Positions 1 through 9,010 of a DNA stretch of 64,000 nt are shown piece after piece. Every line of letters begins with the position of its first letter. Positions within the stretch are counted from its first letter, which is position 1. The notes beneath the pieces were generated by a model that had not been told where the DNA came from, did not search any database, and worked only from the letters and a program-made list of their open reading frames with translations. Source of the stretch: an uncultured Paracoccaceae bacterium (GTDB taxonomy: Bacteria; Pseudomonadota; Alphaproteobacteria; Rhodobacterales; Rhodobacteraceae); contig CANKZJ010000001.1 of NCBI GenBank assembly GCA_947488605.1, positions 620,001 through 684,000 of the forward strand, in the 5' to 3' direction. The position numbers and the translations under genes were made by a program.

Positions 1-2741
1 AGCGCCGCAACCAAAAAGTCGTCGAACGCGCCCCTGCCCCGTATCTGAGCGGTACGCAGCGCGAGCAGTTGTGCAACTTGGGCAAGAAAATCTGCCAGCA
101 TGTGAACTATGAATGCGCCGGTACTGTCGAGTTTCTTATGGATATGGACAATGGTGAATTCTACTTCATCGAAGTGAACCCCCGTGTGCAGGTCGAACAC
201 ACGGTCACCGAAGAGGTCACCGGCATCGATATCGTCCGTGCCCAAATCCTGATCGCGGAAGGCAAATCACTGGTCGAGGCGACAGGCTGTGCCAGCCAAT
301 ATGACGTCAAACTTGATGGACATGCCTTGCAATGCCGGGTCACGACCGAGGATCCGCAAAACAACTTTATCCCGGACTATGGCCGTATCCAGATGTACCG
401 CTCGGCTACTGGCCCAGGCATCCGCCTTGATGGTGGCACGGCATATTCGGGTGCAGTGATCACGCGCTACTATGACAGCCTGTTGACCAAAGTCACCGCG
501 CGTGCGCCCACACCGGAAATGGCGATTGCCCGGATGGATCGCGCCTTGCGCGAATTCCGTATTCGCGGCGTTTCGACAAACATCGCCTTCGTGGAAAACC
601 TGCTCAAGCATCCAACTTTCTTGAACAACGAATACCACACGAAATTCATTGACGAGACACCGGACCTCTTCAAGTTTTCCAAGCGTCGTGACCGTGCGAC
701 CAAGATCCTCACCTATATCGCTGATATCACCGTCAACGGACACCCCGAGACCGCAGGTCGCCCGCGCCCCGCGGCAGATGTGAAACCGCCGCGCCCGCCG
801 GTCAAACCGACAACAGATGTGACACCCGGTACCCGTAATATTCTGGATCAATTCGGACCCGAAGCCGTGGCCGACTGGATGCGCGACCAAAAGCAGCTGT
901 TGATCACCGACACGACAATGCGCGACGGGCACCAATCCCTGCTTGCCACGCGTATGCGGTCGATTGACATGATCAATGCCGCCCCCGCCTATGCCGCCAA
1001 TATGCATCAGCTTTTCAGCGTCGAATGCTGGGGTGGTGCGACCTTCGATGTAGCGTACCGCTTTTTGCAGGAATGCCCGTGGCAACGCCTGCGCGACATT
1101 CGCGCGGTGATGCCAAACATCATGACGCAAATGTTGCTGCGCGCCTCAAATGGCGTTGGCTACACCAATTACCCCGACAACGTTGTGCAAAGCTTTGTAG
1201 CTCAAGCAGCGACATCAGGTGTCGATGTGTTCCGCGTCTTCGACAGCCTAAACTGGGTTGAAAACATGCGTGTCGCGATGGACGCGGTGATTAAGGCTGA
1301 AAAAGTCTGCGAAGGCACGATCTGCTACACGGGCGATTTGATGGACCCGAACCGGTCCAAATATGATCTGAAATACTACGTCGGCATGGCCAATGAGTTA
1401 GAGGCCGCTGGCGCACATGTGTTGGGCCTCAAAGACATGGCAGGCCTGATGAAACCGGCAGCCGCGACAGCCCTAGTCAAGGCGCTGAAAGAAGAAACAA
1501 GTCTGCCGATCCATTTCCACACCCACGACACATCCGGTGCCGCGATTGCAACCGTGCTTGCGGCCTCGGCCGCTGGTGTGGACTGTGTGGATGCGGCAAT
1601 GGATGCATTGTCTGGAAACACATCGCAACCGACGCTGGGATCAATCGTCGAATCCTTGCGTGGCGACGAACGCGACACCGGCCTTGATATCAAAGCAATC
1701 CGCGAGATCAGCAACTATTTCGAACAGGTGCGCGCCCATTACGCAGCGTTTGAAAGCGGGCTGCAGGCCCCCGCATCCGAAGTCTATCTTCACGAAATGC
1801 CCGGCGGGCAATTCACAAACCTCAAGGCGCAGGCACGATCGCTGGGGTTGGAAGAGCGTTGGCATGAAGTGGCCCAAACCTATGCGGATGTAAATGCGAT
1901 GTTCGGCGATATCGTGAAGGTCACGCCATCGTCCAAGGTCGTTGGTGACATGGCGCTGATGATGGTCAGCCAAAACTTGACCCGCGCGCAGGTCGAAGAC
2001 CCCAAAGTCGACGTGGTCTTTCCCGACAGTGTGATCGAGATGTTGCACGGCAATCTGGGGCAACCCCCCGGCGGTTGGCCCAAGGAAATTCAGAAGAAAA
2101 TCCTCAAAGGTGATAAGCCAATCACAGACCGGCCCGGTGCGCTGTTAGAACCCGTTGACCTTGAGGCGACACGCGCTGATCTATCGGCACAGCTTGAAGG
2201 TAAGCCGGTCGATGATGAGGATCTCAACGGCTACTTGATGTATCCCAAGGTGTTCCTAGATTACGCAGGCCGCCACAGGACCTACGGCCCTGTGCGCACG
2301 TTGCCGACGCGCACTTTCTTTTACGGGATGGAGCCTGGTGAAGAGATCGTTGCCGAGATTGACCCCGGCAAGACGCTGGAAATCCGCATGCAGGCCGTTG
2401 CCGAAATGAACGAAGATGGCGAGGTGAAGGTGTTTTTCGAGCTCAACGGGCAACCACGGACCATCCGGGTCATGAACCGCCTCGCCGCTTCAGAAAAAAT
2501 CTTGCGGCCGAAAGCTGAGGACGGGAATGCAAACCATATCGGTGCGCCAATGCCGGGGGTCGTGGCAACTGTCGCGGCGGTTGCTGGCAAGGCGGTCAAA
2601 GAAGGTGATCTGCTGCTGACCATCGAAGCAATGAAAATGGAGACAGGTATTCATGCCGAACGCGACGCAGTGATCAAAACGGTACATGTGCAGGCAGGCG
2701 GTCAGATCGACGCAAAAGACCTCTTGATTGAATTTGAATGA
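1..2741 (+). CDS. pyc: Pyruvate carboxylase, 3' part (N-terminus outside window)
   Basis: Biotin-dependent cytoplasmic enzyme that carboxylates pyruvate to oxaloacetate. The reading frame is open from base 3, so the ORF-track start at 69 is only an internal TTG. About 912 residues are visible of a family length near 1150, and the first part of the biotin carboxylase domain is missing. Visible in order: the end of biotin carboxylase (FIEVNPRVQVEHTVTEE), the carboxyltransferase domain starting near LITDTTMRDGHQS, the PC/OADA conserved region, and a C-terminal biotinyl domain with the biotinylation site EAMKMETG. The single-chain order is that of pyruvate carboxylase, not the separate-subunit acyl-CoA carboxylases. 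Its stop overlaps the next start (ATGA). Confidence 0.97.
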   Translation, partial: RRNQKVVERAPAPYLSGTQREQLCNLGKKICQHVNYECAGTVEFLMDMDNGEFYFIEVNPRVQVEHTVTEEVTGIDIVRAQILIAEGKSLVEATGCASQYDVKLDGHALQCRVTTEDPQNNFIPDYGRIQMYRSATGPGIRLDGGTAYSGAVITRYYDSLLTKVTARAPTPEMAIARMDRALREFRIRGVSTNIAFVENLLKHPTFLNNEYHTKFIDETPDLFKFSKRRDRATKILTYIADITVNGHPETAGRPRPAADVKPPRPPVKPTTDVTPGTRNILDQFGPEAVADWMRDQKQLLITDTTMRDGHQSLLATRMRSIDMINAAPAYAANMHQLFSVECWGGATFDVAYRFLQECPWQRLRDIRAVMPNIMTQMLLRASNGVGYTNYPDNVVQSFVAQAATSGVDVFRVFDSLNWVENMRVAMDAVIKAEKVCEGTICYTGDLMDPNRSKYDLKYYVGMANELEAAGAHVLGLKDMAGLMKPAAATALVKALKEETSLPIHFHTHDTSGAAIATVLAASAAGVDCVDAAMDALSGNTSQPTLGSIVESLRGDERDTGLDIKAIREISNYFEQVRAHYAAFESGLQAPASEVYLHEMPGGQFTNLKAQARSLGLEERWHEVAQTYADVNAMFGDIVKVTPSSKVVGDMALMMVSQNLTRAQVEDPKVDVVFPDSVIEMLHGNLGQPPGGWPKEIQKKILKGDKPITDRPGALLEPVDLEATRADLSAQLEGKPVDDEDLNGYLMYPKVFLDYAGRHRTYGPVRTLPTRTFFYGMEPGEEIVAEIDPGKTLEIRMQAVAEMNEDGEVKVFFELNGQPRTIRVMNRLAASEKILRPKAEDGNANHIGAPMPGVVATVAAVAGKAVKEGDLLLTIEAMKMETGIHAERDAVIKTVHVQAGGQIDAKDLLIEFE

Positions 2742-3124
2742 CGCTCGTTGTCACGCCAATCTATGCGATCTTGTTGACGCTGCTGTTTCTAGTGTTGGCT
2801 GCACGGGTCATCATCGAACGACGCAGCAATAAATTTGCCTATGGCAATAATGACAGCAACCGCATCGAAGCTAAAATCAGGGCCCATGCGAATTGGGCGG
2901 AATACACCCCAATTGCCCTGCTGTTGCTACTTATGGCCGAGCTGCAGGGTACTGCTGCGCTCTGGCTCCATCTAACCGGGATCATCTTGCTAATTGGCCG
3001 CGTCGCTCATGGTTATGGCATGTCGGTAAAACCGAAGGACTTTCGATTTCGGTTCTACGGCATGATGCTCACCGTCACCGCGATACCACTTGCGATGATC
3101 CTCAATCTGGTGGCTCTTTTGTGA
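2738..3124 (+). CDS. MAPEG family membrane protein
   Basis: A 128-residue integral membrane protein with about four hydrophobic segments. It carries the family-like stretch RAHANWAEYTPIALLLLL, which places an Asn/Glu-containing motif at the start of the second helix. MAPEG proteins include microsomal glutathione transferases and eicosanoid enzymes. Bacterial members are mostly uncharacterised, so a glutathione-linked detoxification role is only family inference. The start overlaps the pyruvate carboxylase stop as ATGA, and its own stop overlaps the next GTG start, suggesting translational coupling. Confidence 0.88.
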   Translation: MTLVVTPIYAILLTLLFLVLAARVIIERRSNKFAYGNNDSNRIEAKIRAHANWAEYTPIALLLLLMAELQGTAALWLHLTGIILLIGRVAHGYGMSVKPKDFRFRFYGMMLTVTAIPLAMILNLVALL

Positions 3125-3510
3125 CCCAGCATTTGGCCCTGATGTCGCTATTGGTGCCCGACTATGACGCTGGGATTGCCTTCTTTACGGACGTTATGGG
3201 GTTCACCCTGCTAGAGGACACCGATTTGGGTGACGGCAAGAGATGGGTGCGGGTTGGTCCAAAAGGGGCGCAGACCGCGTTCTTGCTGGCCAAAGCAGTG
3301 GGTGACGCGCAAATCGCCGCGATCGGAAACCAAGGCGGCGGACGCGTCTGGCTATTTTTGCAAACCGATGATTTCGACCGTGATTACATGCGCATGCAAA
3401 ATAACGGCGTCGCATTTGATGACGCCCCACGCGATGAGCCTTACGGAAGAGTGGCGGTCTTTAGTGATCCCTTCGGCAACAGGTGGGATCTGATCCAGTT
3501 CAAGGGGTAG
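3121..3510 (+). CDS. VOC (glyoxalase/bleomycin-resistance fold) protein
   Basis: A 129-residue protein of the vicinal oxygen chelate fold. The N-terminal half has the pattern VPDYDAGIAFFTDVMGF, and the C-terminal half ends in FSDPFGNRWDLIQF, typical of the second beta-alpha-beta module. The ORF track starts far upstream at 2893 inside the MAPEG gene. I chose GTG at 3121 because it overlaps the MAPEG stop (GTGA) and begins exactly at the domain. The substrate cannot be told; glyoxalase, dioxygenase and resistance activities all occur in this family. Confidence 0.85.
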   Translation: MTQHLALMSLLVPDYDAGIAFFTDVMGFTLLEDTDLGDGKRWVRVGPKGAQTAFLLAKAVGDAQIAAIGNQGGGRVWLFLQTDDFDRDYMRMQNNGVAFDDAPRDEPYGRVAVFSDPFGNRWDLIQFKG

Positions 3511-3514
3511 TTCA

Positions 3515-4327
3515 TTGCAAAAAATCATCATCTTCAGTGATTTACATATCTGCGCACCAGGCGAGCGTATCATCGGCCTGGACCCCTCGGCGCGGTTTGA
3601 GATGGTTCTGGAGAGTGCTTTGAAAGATCATCCTGACGCAGCTGCGATCATTCTTCTTGGGGATCTGACACATCATGGTCACCCGGACGAATATCGCGAA
3701 CTGCACCGGATCATCGCGAATGTTCGCACCCCGATCATTCCAATGATGGGCAATCATGACGAACGTGATGCCTTTCTTGGGCAATTTCCCGATGCACCGC
3801 GCATGACGACAGGGCATCTGCAGCACCATTTTGATGTTGAAAACCACCGCGTCATCACGCTCGATTCCCTTGATGGGCCACCCTACCGTGTCGGGCATCA
3901 TGTGGGGCGTCTATGCCCTGAAAGATTAGCCTTTTTGGAAGATGCACTTGCGACCCGCGACGGCAGGCATGCGACCGTGTGTATTCACCATCCCCCATTT
4001 GATACGGGGATTCTTGGGATGGATGTCATCAAGCTCGAAAATGGTGATGAATTGCTCGACCTGCTTGCCAAACACGGAAACCTTCATCTGATCTGCGGTC
4101 ATGTCCACCGCACGATCAACGGTCAAACATGCGGTGTGCCTTGGACTGTCTTCAAAAGTCCTTGCCATCAGGGCTTGATTGACCTCGCAACCCCAAACTC
4201 GCATCTTTCAACCGATGAGGCCGGCGCTTATGGGCTTGCCTTGCTTTGTGATGAAGGTGTGATCATCCACCATCAAGACGTCGGCACAGCTGCGCGCGTC
4301 TTCGGTGACTATGGTTCGGAAGACTAA
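3515..4327 (+). CDS. Calcineurin-like metallophosphoesterase (CpdA-type)
   Basis: A 270-residue phosphoesterase with the five motifs of the binuclear-metal family: DLH at residues 9-11, GDLTHHG at 49-55, GNHDE at 79-83, HHPP near 158 and GHVHR near 193. The order and spacing match class III cyclic nucleotide phosphodiesterases of the CpdA/Icc type, so a 3',5'-cAMP or related phosphodiester substrate is likely but unproven. The start is TTG at 3515, four bases after the VOC stop, and the protein begins directly at the first beta strand. It is probably the last gene of the pyc-MAPEG-VOC run. Confidence 0.87.
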   Translation: MQKIIIFSDLHICAPGERIIGLDPSARFEMVLESALKDHPDAAAIILLGDLTHHGHPDEYRELHRIIANVRTPIIPMMGNHDERDAFLGQFPDAPRMTTGHLQHHFDVENHRVITLDSLDGPPYRVGHHVGRLCPERLAFLEDALATRDGRHATVCIHHPPFDTGILGMDVIKLENGDELLDLLAKHGNLHLICGHVHRTINGQTCGVPWTVFKSPCHQGLIDLATPNSHLSTDEAGAYGLALLCDEGVIIHHQDVGTAARVFGDYGSED

Positions 4328-4422
4328 GCACGCCCCGCCCAGAATAGAAAAACTAAGGTTTCATGTGATTTTGGTCTTGCAGATTAGTGAGACTCTTTAT
4401 AGATCAGCCCAACGAAACGGAT

Positions 4423-4498
4423 GCGGGCGTAGCTCAGGGGTAGAGCATAACCTTGCCAAGGTTAGGGTCGAGAGTTCGAATCTCTTCGCCCGCTCCAT
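4423..4498 (+). tRNA. tRNA-Gly (GCC)
   Basis: A complete cloverleaf can be folded by eye. The acceptor stem GCGGGCG pairs with CGCCCGC, the D arm is GCTC/GAGC, and the anticodon loop TTGCCAA carries GCC at 4455-4457. The T arm GAGAG TTCGAAT CTCTT contains the invariant TTCGAAT, and CCA is encoded at the 3' end. It decodes GGC/GGU glycine codons. A strong terminator hairpin follows immediately. Confidence 0.97.
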
Positions 4499-4509
4499 TT
4501 CGAAGACCA

Positions 4510-4545
4510 AAAGGGCCGCAGTTCGCTGCGGCCCTTTGGCGTTTG
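4510..4545 (+). terminator. Rho-independent terminator after tRNA-Gly
   Basis: A perfect 12-bp inverted repeat, AAAGGGCCGCAG / CTGCGGCCCTTT, closed by a TTCG tetraloop and followed by a T-rich stretch. It probably ends the tRNA transcript. It also lies 25 bp from the end of the convergent minus-strand gene and, being near-symmetric, could serve both directions. Confidence 0.85.
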
Positions 4546-4569
4546 TGGAACAAACAAACAGTTTACTCG

Positions 4570-5268
4570 TTAACGCGCCTCAGCAGCGACCATTTGCTCT
4601 GCGCGCATAAGATGCGGCAAAGGGTTGTTTCGAAACAGCGCTGCGACCTCTGACATCACGACGTCTTCGACCCTTTCGAGAGTAATTTGTTGGTCGAAAC
4701 CAGCGATTTCAGCCATTTCAGGGGCGGCAATGGCAACATCGGCGTAACAGGGTGCGCCGCTTTCAGTATCGTCTTCTGGGGGCATCAGATCTGACGCCGC
4801 AAGGATGAGCCTATCCGCGTTGAATGCATGTTCTTCCCCAACAAGTTCATCACCTTGTTCAGCCAAATCATCTGCTACGTTTTGTGCCACCCGTGCTTTT
4901 GTGACGTCCAATGCGCTCACAGATGACAAAGCCAGTTTGCTAATCAGTTCAGCGGACGACTCCGCACCCACAACCCCATAAAGGCTTGGGATTAAATCAA
5001 AGAGATCATCCGTTTCCTCTGCTGTCCGGTCCGACAGCAAAATGGTGCTCAGATAAGGGTTTTTCCGCTCACCTGATAGCCCAATGGCGTGGGTCAACTG
5101 CCCCTCAAACCGTTCGTCCATGACAAGCAGGTCAATCGCGTCGATGCGAATAAGTGCATGCGCGACGGCCAGCGTATCGACCGACAGAATTTGAAATCCT
5201 TTGTCGATCAAGGCACGTGCAGTTGCGACACCAGCATCGGCGTCATTTCGTAGAATGAGGGCTTTCAT
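4570..5268 (-). CDS. Receiver-like protein without output domain, function unknown
   Basis: A 232-residue soluble protein. The first ~115 residues have the alternating pattern of a response-regulator receiver fold, with an acidic pair near the N-terminus (RNDADAG) and a strand-terminal aspartate in DLLVMDERF. The canonical DxxLxDxxMP context is lost and no DNA-binding or enzymatic output domain follows. The rest is acidic and low in recognisable motifs. The ORF track starts at 5304, but ATG 5268 has AGGAGA six bases upstream and begins with MKALIL, so I prefer it. Phosphorylation is uncertain. Confidence 0.7.
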   Translation of the reverse strand: MKALILRNDADAGVATARALIDKGFQILSVDTLAVAHALIRIDAIDLLVMDERFEGQLTHAIGLSGERKNPYLSTILLSDRTAEETDDLFDLIPSLYGVVGAESSAELISKLALSSVSALDVTKARVAQNVADDLAEQGDELVGEEHAFNADRLILAASDLMPPEDDTESGAPCYADVAIAAPEMAEIAGFDQQITLERVEDVVMSEVAALFRNNPLPHLMRAEQMVAAEAR

Positions 5269-5414
5269 CGGATTCTCCTGATAAATGGCAGCTGGGGTCA
5301 TCATAAGAATCGAACCCTTAAATTTTGCTGAAAAGTCATAGATGTTTTTCGCAGGCTTGGCCCCTGCCCCACTTTCATTCTATAGAGCAGTTGTAGAACA
5401 AAGGACGCGAGCAG

Positions 5415-6002
5415 ATGCGGACAGCAACGATCACACGGCAAACGGCCGAGACGGACATTACCGTCACCATCAACCTTGATGGCGCTGGTACCTATGACAA
5501 TCAGACCGGTGTTGGGTTCTTCGACCACATGCTGGATCAGTTGTCGCGCCACGCCTTGATCGACATGACTGTGCGTGCCTCTGGCGATCTGCACATTGAC
5601 GATCACCACACGGTTGAGGATGTGGGCATTGCCCTTGGGCAGGCACTGACCGAGGCGCTGGGTGACAAACGCGGTATCCGCCGATACGGCAGCTGCCACC
5701 TTGCAATGGATGACGCGCAGGTACGTTGTGCGCTGGACCTTTCCGCGCGCCCCTACTTGATCTGCAACCTTGATCTGCCTTTTGGCAAGATCGGCACGTT
5801 TGATACCGAACTGGTGCGCGAATTCTTTCAGGCACTGAGCACGCATGGTGGCATTACGCTGCACATTGATAAGCTGCACGGGTTCAACGCCCACCACATT
5901 GCCGAGGCCGCGTTCAAAGCTGTCGCACGTGCGTTGCGCGAAGCGGTCGAGACCGATCCGCGCAAAGCAGACGCGATCCCATCTACCAAAGGCAGCCTAT
6001 GA
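5415..6002 (+). CDS. hisB: Imidazoleglycerol-phosphate dehydratase
   Basis: Catalyses the sixth step of histidine biosynthesis, dehydration of imidazoleglycerol phosphate to imidazoleacetol phosphate. At 195 residues it is the monofunctional form without the phosphatase domain. The metal-binding histidine clusters are visible as [10 protein letters not shown] near residue 65 and [10 protein letters not shown] near 160, and [12 protein letters not shown] is the typical early signature. A GAGC-type ribosome site precedes ATG 5415. The stop overlaps the hisH start (ATGA). Confidence 0.97.
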   Translation: MRTATITRQTAETDITVTINLDGAGTYDNQTGVGFFDHMLDQLSRHALIDMTVRASGDLHIDDHHTVEDVGIALGQALTEALGDKRGIRRYGSCHLAMDDAQVRCALDLSARPYLICNLDLPFGKIGTFDTELVREFFQALSTHGGITLHIDKLHGFNAHHIAEAAFKAVARALREAVETDPRKADAIPSTKGSL

Positions 6003-6637
6003 CCACCGTCCTTGTCGATTACGACAGCGGCAACCTGCATTCTGCCCAAAAGGCCTTTGAACGCATGGTCGCCGAGGTCGGATCGGGGCCGATCATCGTA
6101 ACGTCCGATCCCGACGTGGTGGCCAAGGCCGACCGGATCGTGCTGCCCGGCGACGGCGCTTTCCCGCATTGCCGGGCGGAACTTTCTGCGCGCAGCGGTC
6201 TCGCCGAGGCAATCGTTGAGGCCGTTGCAACCCGTGCCCGGCCTTTCTTTGGTATTTGCGTCGGTATGCAAATGATGGCGACGACCGGACACGAGTATGA
6301 AGAAACCCCAGGATTTGATTGGGTTGCTGGGGATATTCGCAAGATCTCTCCAGCGGATCCCGCGCTTAAAGTTCCGCACATGGGTTGGAATAATCTGGTG
6401 GTGGACCAGCCCCACCCGGTTCTCGACGGCATTGCATCAGGGGATCATGCTTATTTCGTGCACTCATACGCAATGGATGTAGCCAACCCCAAAGAACGGT
6501 TGGCGCATGTAGATTATGCGGGCGACGTGACGGCGATCATCGGGCGTGACACGATGATCGGCACGCAGTTTCACCCCGAGAAAAGCCAAGAAGCGGGTTT
6601 GCGCATGATCGGCAACTTTTTGCGGTGGGCGCCCTAG
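5999..6637 (+). CDS. hisH: Imidazole glycerol phosphate synthase, glutaminase subunit
   Basis: Class I glutamine amidotransferase that supplies ammonia to HisF for formation of imidazole glycerol phosphate and AICAR. It has 212 residues. The nucleophile lies in [11 protein letters not shown] near residue 84, and the catalytic His/Glu pair in QFHPEKSQ near 188. It is coupled to hisB by a 4-bp overlap. The usual alphaproteobacterial partners hisA and hisF do not follow; a lytic transglycosylase comes next, so the his operon is split or shortened here. Confidence 0.96.
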   Translation: MTTVLVDYDSGNLHSAQKAFERMVAEVGSGPIIVTSDPDVVAKADRIVLPGDGAFPHCRAELSARSGLAEAIVEAVATRARPFFGICVGMQMMATTGHEYEETPGFDWVAGDIRKISPADPALKVPHMGWNNLVVDQPHPVLDGIASGDHAYFVHSYAMDVANPKERLAHVDYAGDVTAIIGRDTMIGTQFHPEKSQEAGLRMIGNFLRWAP

Positions 6638-6739
6638 CGCGCCCATTTGTGATATTGAATAGCGACACTGCAGGAACAACAGTGGCACTCATCAGCCCAG
6701 TCCAAAGGGAGCCTTACCCTGCAACAGAGAGTATTGCAT

Positions 6740-7213
6740 ATGTTGAACCGCCGCTATTTCTTGATCATGGCCACGGCCGGCTTGGCCGCATGTGGGCGTC
6801 GTCGCGACAGCCCTAGCACAAGCCGTGCTGCTGATATTCCACTCTACCCCAATGAGACCCCGGAATTGCGCCGGTTGATCAACAAATATGCCGATGTGCA
6901 TAATATCCCGGTGACGTTGTTGCACCGGGTAATTATTCGCGAGAGCACGCATCGGCCAGGCGCTCGTAACGGGCCATACTACGGCTTGATGCAGATCCTA
7001 CCCGAAACGGCGCGCACCATGGGATATCGCGGATCACCCGACGGCCTGCTGGATGCAGAAACCAACCTGATCTACGCCGGGCGGTATCTGCGTGGAGCAT
7101 GGTTGGTGTCAGATGGCGACGAGCAAACGGCAGTGAACTGGTACGCGCGCGGCTACTACTTTGAGGCGAAACGACGCGGGATGCTGGTAGAGACTGGGCT
7201 AAGGTCGGGGTGA
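6740..7213 (+). CDS. Lytic transglycosylase lipoprotein (SLT domain)
   Basis: A 157-residue murein lytic transglycosylase. The N-terminus MLNRRYFLIMATAGLAAC is a lipoprotein signal with a LAAC lipobox, Cys18 being the lipidation site. The rest is a minimal SLT domain: catalytic glutamate in IIRESTHRPGARNG, then YYGLMQILPETARTMGY and a Tyr/Asn-rich end (NWYARGYY). The ORF track uses TTG 6734, but ATG 6740 with an upstream GAGAG fits the signal peptide better. It probably trims peptidoglycan from the periplasmic face of a membrane. Confidence 0.88.
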   Translation: MLNRRYFLIMATAGLAACGRRRDSPSTSRAADIPLYPNETPELRRLINKYADVHNIPVTLLHRVIIRESTHRPGARNGPYYGLMQILPETARTMGYRGSPDGLLDAETNLIYAGRYLRGAWLVSDGDEQTAVNWYARGYYFEAKRRGMLVETGLRSG

Positions 7214-7327
7214 ATTGAAGCGCGCGGAATAACGGCTATGCGGGACTTTTGAGATATTCGTTTTTGCCCCTTCGCTGACGCCGCATCAGCGCGCATCTGC
7301 ATCGCGGTCACCCCTGCGATACCGCGT

Positions 7328-9010
7328 ATGTCTCTGAAGCAGTCTTTGAAAACGGCGATTGAGGGTTCAACCGATCGCCGCAATAACCTACGTGAACTTG
7401 CGGCGGGAGACCTGATCAACCACGAAATTGACATAATGGCGCGGTACGTGGCGCGGCATAGGGGAAACGGTTTAAAGCCGTCGCTCAAAAAACAGGTTCA
7501 TTGCCACAGGACAGCCCGGATGCGCATGATAATTGCTTTCATTTCTTTGGGCACGACACTCTATTTTTGCGGGCGTATGTTTTACCTTAAAGAGATAGCC
7601 AAAGTGCCGCTAACGGTCGATATGCTTTGGCTTGTGGTGTGGGCGGCCGTATCCTGCTTAATCTTCTTGGGTTTCGCGGACAGCCTTCCTGGCAAGACTA
7701 GGCGTGCCTCACAAACGTCAAACACTCGGTCCCGACGCGACATTCCTCCTGTCCCCACGAAACGAAAATCAAAGTTCGATGGCATCTCACATATGACGCC
7801 TTTGACGACCGCGGCACCAGATGTTGATGCAATTCTGGCCGAGCTCGAAGCCATGAACGGGGAGGCAGATCGCCCAGCATACCTTCCTGCATGGGCCATC
7901 TTGCTGCGTGACCCCTTTGTCAAAGATCAACAGGCGACATCATGGTTTGGCGGTCGGCCAAAGGTGCCAGATGGTTTTGAATGGCCAAGTGATAGCGCGC
8001 ATGGGCCACTACATTTTGTTGCGCAATTTGACCTTGCAACGATCATTGCCGAGCCGCAGACAGGTCAACGTCCGGCATCATTACCGGAATCGGGGGCCAT
8101 TCTGTTCTTCGTCGGCATGCCAGACTCAGAAACGGAGCAGGCAACACGCATTCTTACAGCGACAGACATGGCAGATGCGCAAGAGATGCCTGAACCTTAC
8201 GACATTGGATCACTGCATGATATTGGGTTCTGGATTGATCCCCCGGTGTTTCCCAAATGGCCCTTGGACCTTCAACCCTATCTTGATGATGGGAAAACTG
8301 CGCCGCAAATTTCGCCGAAACCCTCCAAAGACCCCGCCGACTGGATCACAAATTGGGGGCTTGCCGCATACGACGCAGAGCTCGCAATCAAGGCTGTCGA
8401 AGATGATGCGATACGTTGCGTATCGATTTTTAACTCGGTCGAGCGGAATGCAATGAAGCAAGCAGGGCTCAGCCTCAACGATCAGCAAGCCAAGCACCGC
8501 AGTACAATGGCGCAAGAACGGCCTGCGCTGTTGGAGGCGCTCAAACAGTTTCGTGCTATTGCGGGCAGTCAGGATCCTTGTACACCTATCGATCCCGTGA
8601 CGCGCGACGATATTTGGAAACTTCGGAATGCCGTTGCTGCCAAACTGGACAGCTTCGCAGTAAGATACGCGCTGAAAGCGAACCCAGCATCCGTTTATAA
8701 GTCCTTACGTCGGAAATATATGCACCGCGTCGACCGCAAAGACTACGCCAAAGTCCCCGAAGAGTATCGTGCGTTTCTGGGCGCACAGATTAGTGCATGG
8801 CATAATCATCGTCTTTTTGGCCGCGCACTCCCGCCTGTTACGGACTTCCCTGATTTGCGCGGCCTTGATTGCCTTGTGTCGTTTGAAGCCCAAGACTTGA
8901 TGGCGACTGAGACGGAACATGAAAACGGCTTTTCCATCTGGGCCGCACGGACACAAATGGCGCAGGGTGCATATGCGAATGGAACATATGTGCCGCATGT
9001 AAGTGTCTGA
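7328..9010 (+). CDS. DUF1963 (YwqG-like) protein with N-terminal membrane segments
   Basis: A 560-residue protein with two parts. Residues ~66-120 hold two hydrophobic helices (IIAFISLGTTLYFCG and LWLVVWAAVSCLIFLGFA). From about residue 205 the pattern SWFGGRPKVPDGFEWP, then LHFVAQFDLATI and GAILFFVG, is that of the DUF1963/YwqG family, which often appears near contact-dependent or toxin-associated genes but has no settled activity. The first ~65 residues have no clear ribosome site, so the true start may be further in; ATG 7793 just before the soluble domain is one option. No partner gene is obvious nearby. Confidence 0.7.
   Translation: MSLKQSLKTAIEGSTDRRNNLRELAAGDLINHEIDIMARYVARHRGNGLKPSLKKQVHCHRTARMRMIIAFISLGTTLYFCGRMFYLKEIAKVPLTVDMLWLVVWAAVSCLIFLGFADSLPGKTRRASQTSNTRSRRDIPPVPTKRKSKFDGISHMTPLTTAAPDVDAILAELEAMNGEADRPAYLPAWAILLRDPFVKDQQATSWFGGRPKVPDGFEWPSDSAHGPLHFVAQFDLATIIAEPQTGQRPASLPESGAILFFVGMPDSETEQATRILTATDMADAQEMPEPYDIGSLHDIGFWIDPPVFPKWPLDLQPYLDDGKTAPQISPKPSKDPADWITNWGLAAYDAELAIKAVEDDAIRCVSIFNSVERNAMKQAGLSLNDQQAKHRSTMAQERPALLEALKQFRAIAGSQDPCTPIDPVTRDDIWKLRNAVAAKLDSFAVRYALKANPASVYKSLRRKYMHRVDRKDYAKVPEEYRAFLGAQISAWHNHRLFGRALPPVTDFPDLRGLDCLVSFEAQDLMATETEHENGFSIWAARTQMAQGAYANGTYVPHVSV

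Noticed and set aside
4305-4653. ORFs covering tRNA-Gly and its terminator
   Set aside because: They run through a complete tRNA cloverleaf and terminator hairpin.
5301-6415. Long minus-strand ORFs opposite hisB and hisH
   Set aside because: Shadows of the his genes; no start signals and no family resemblance.
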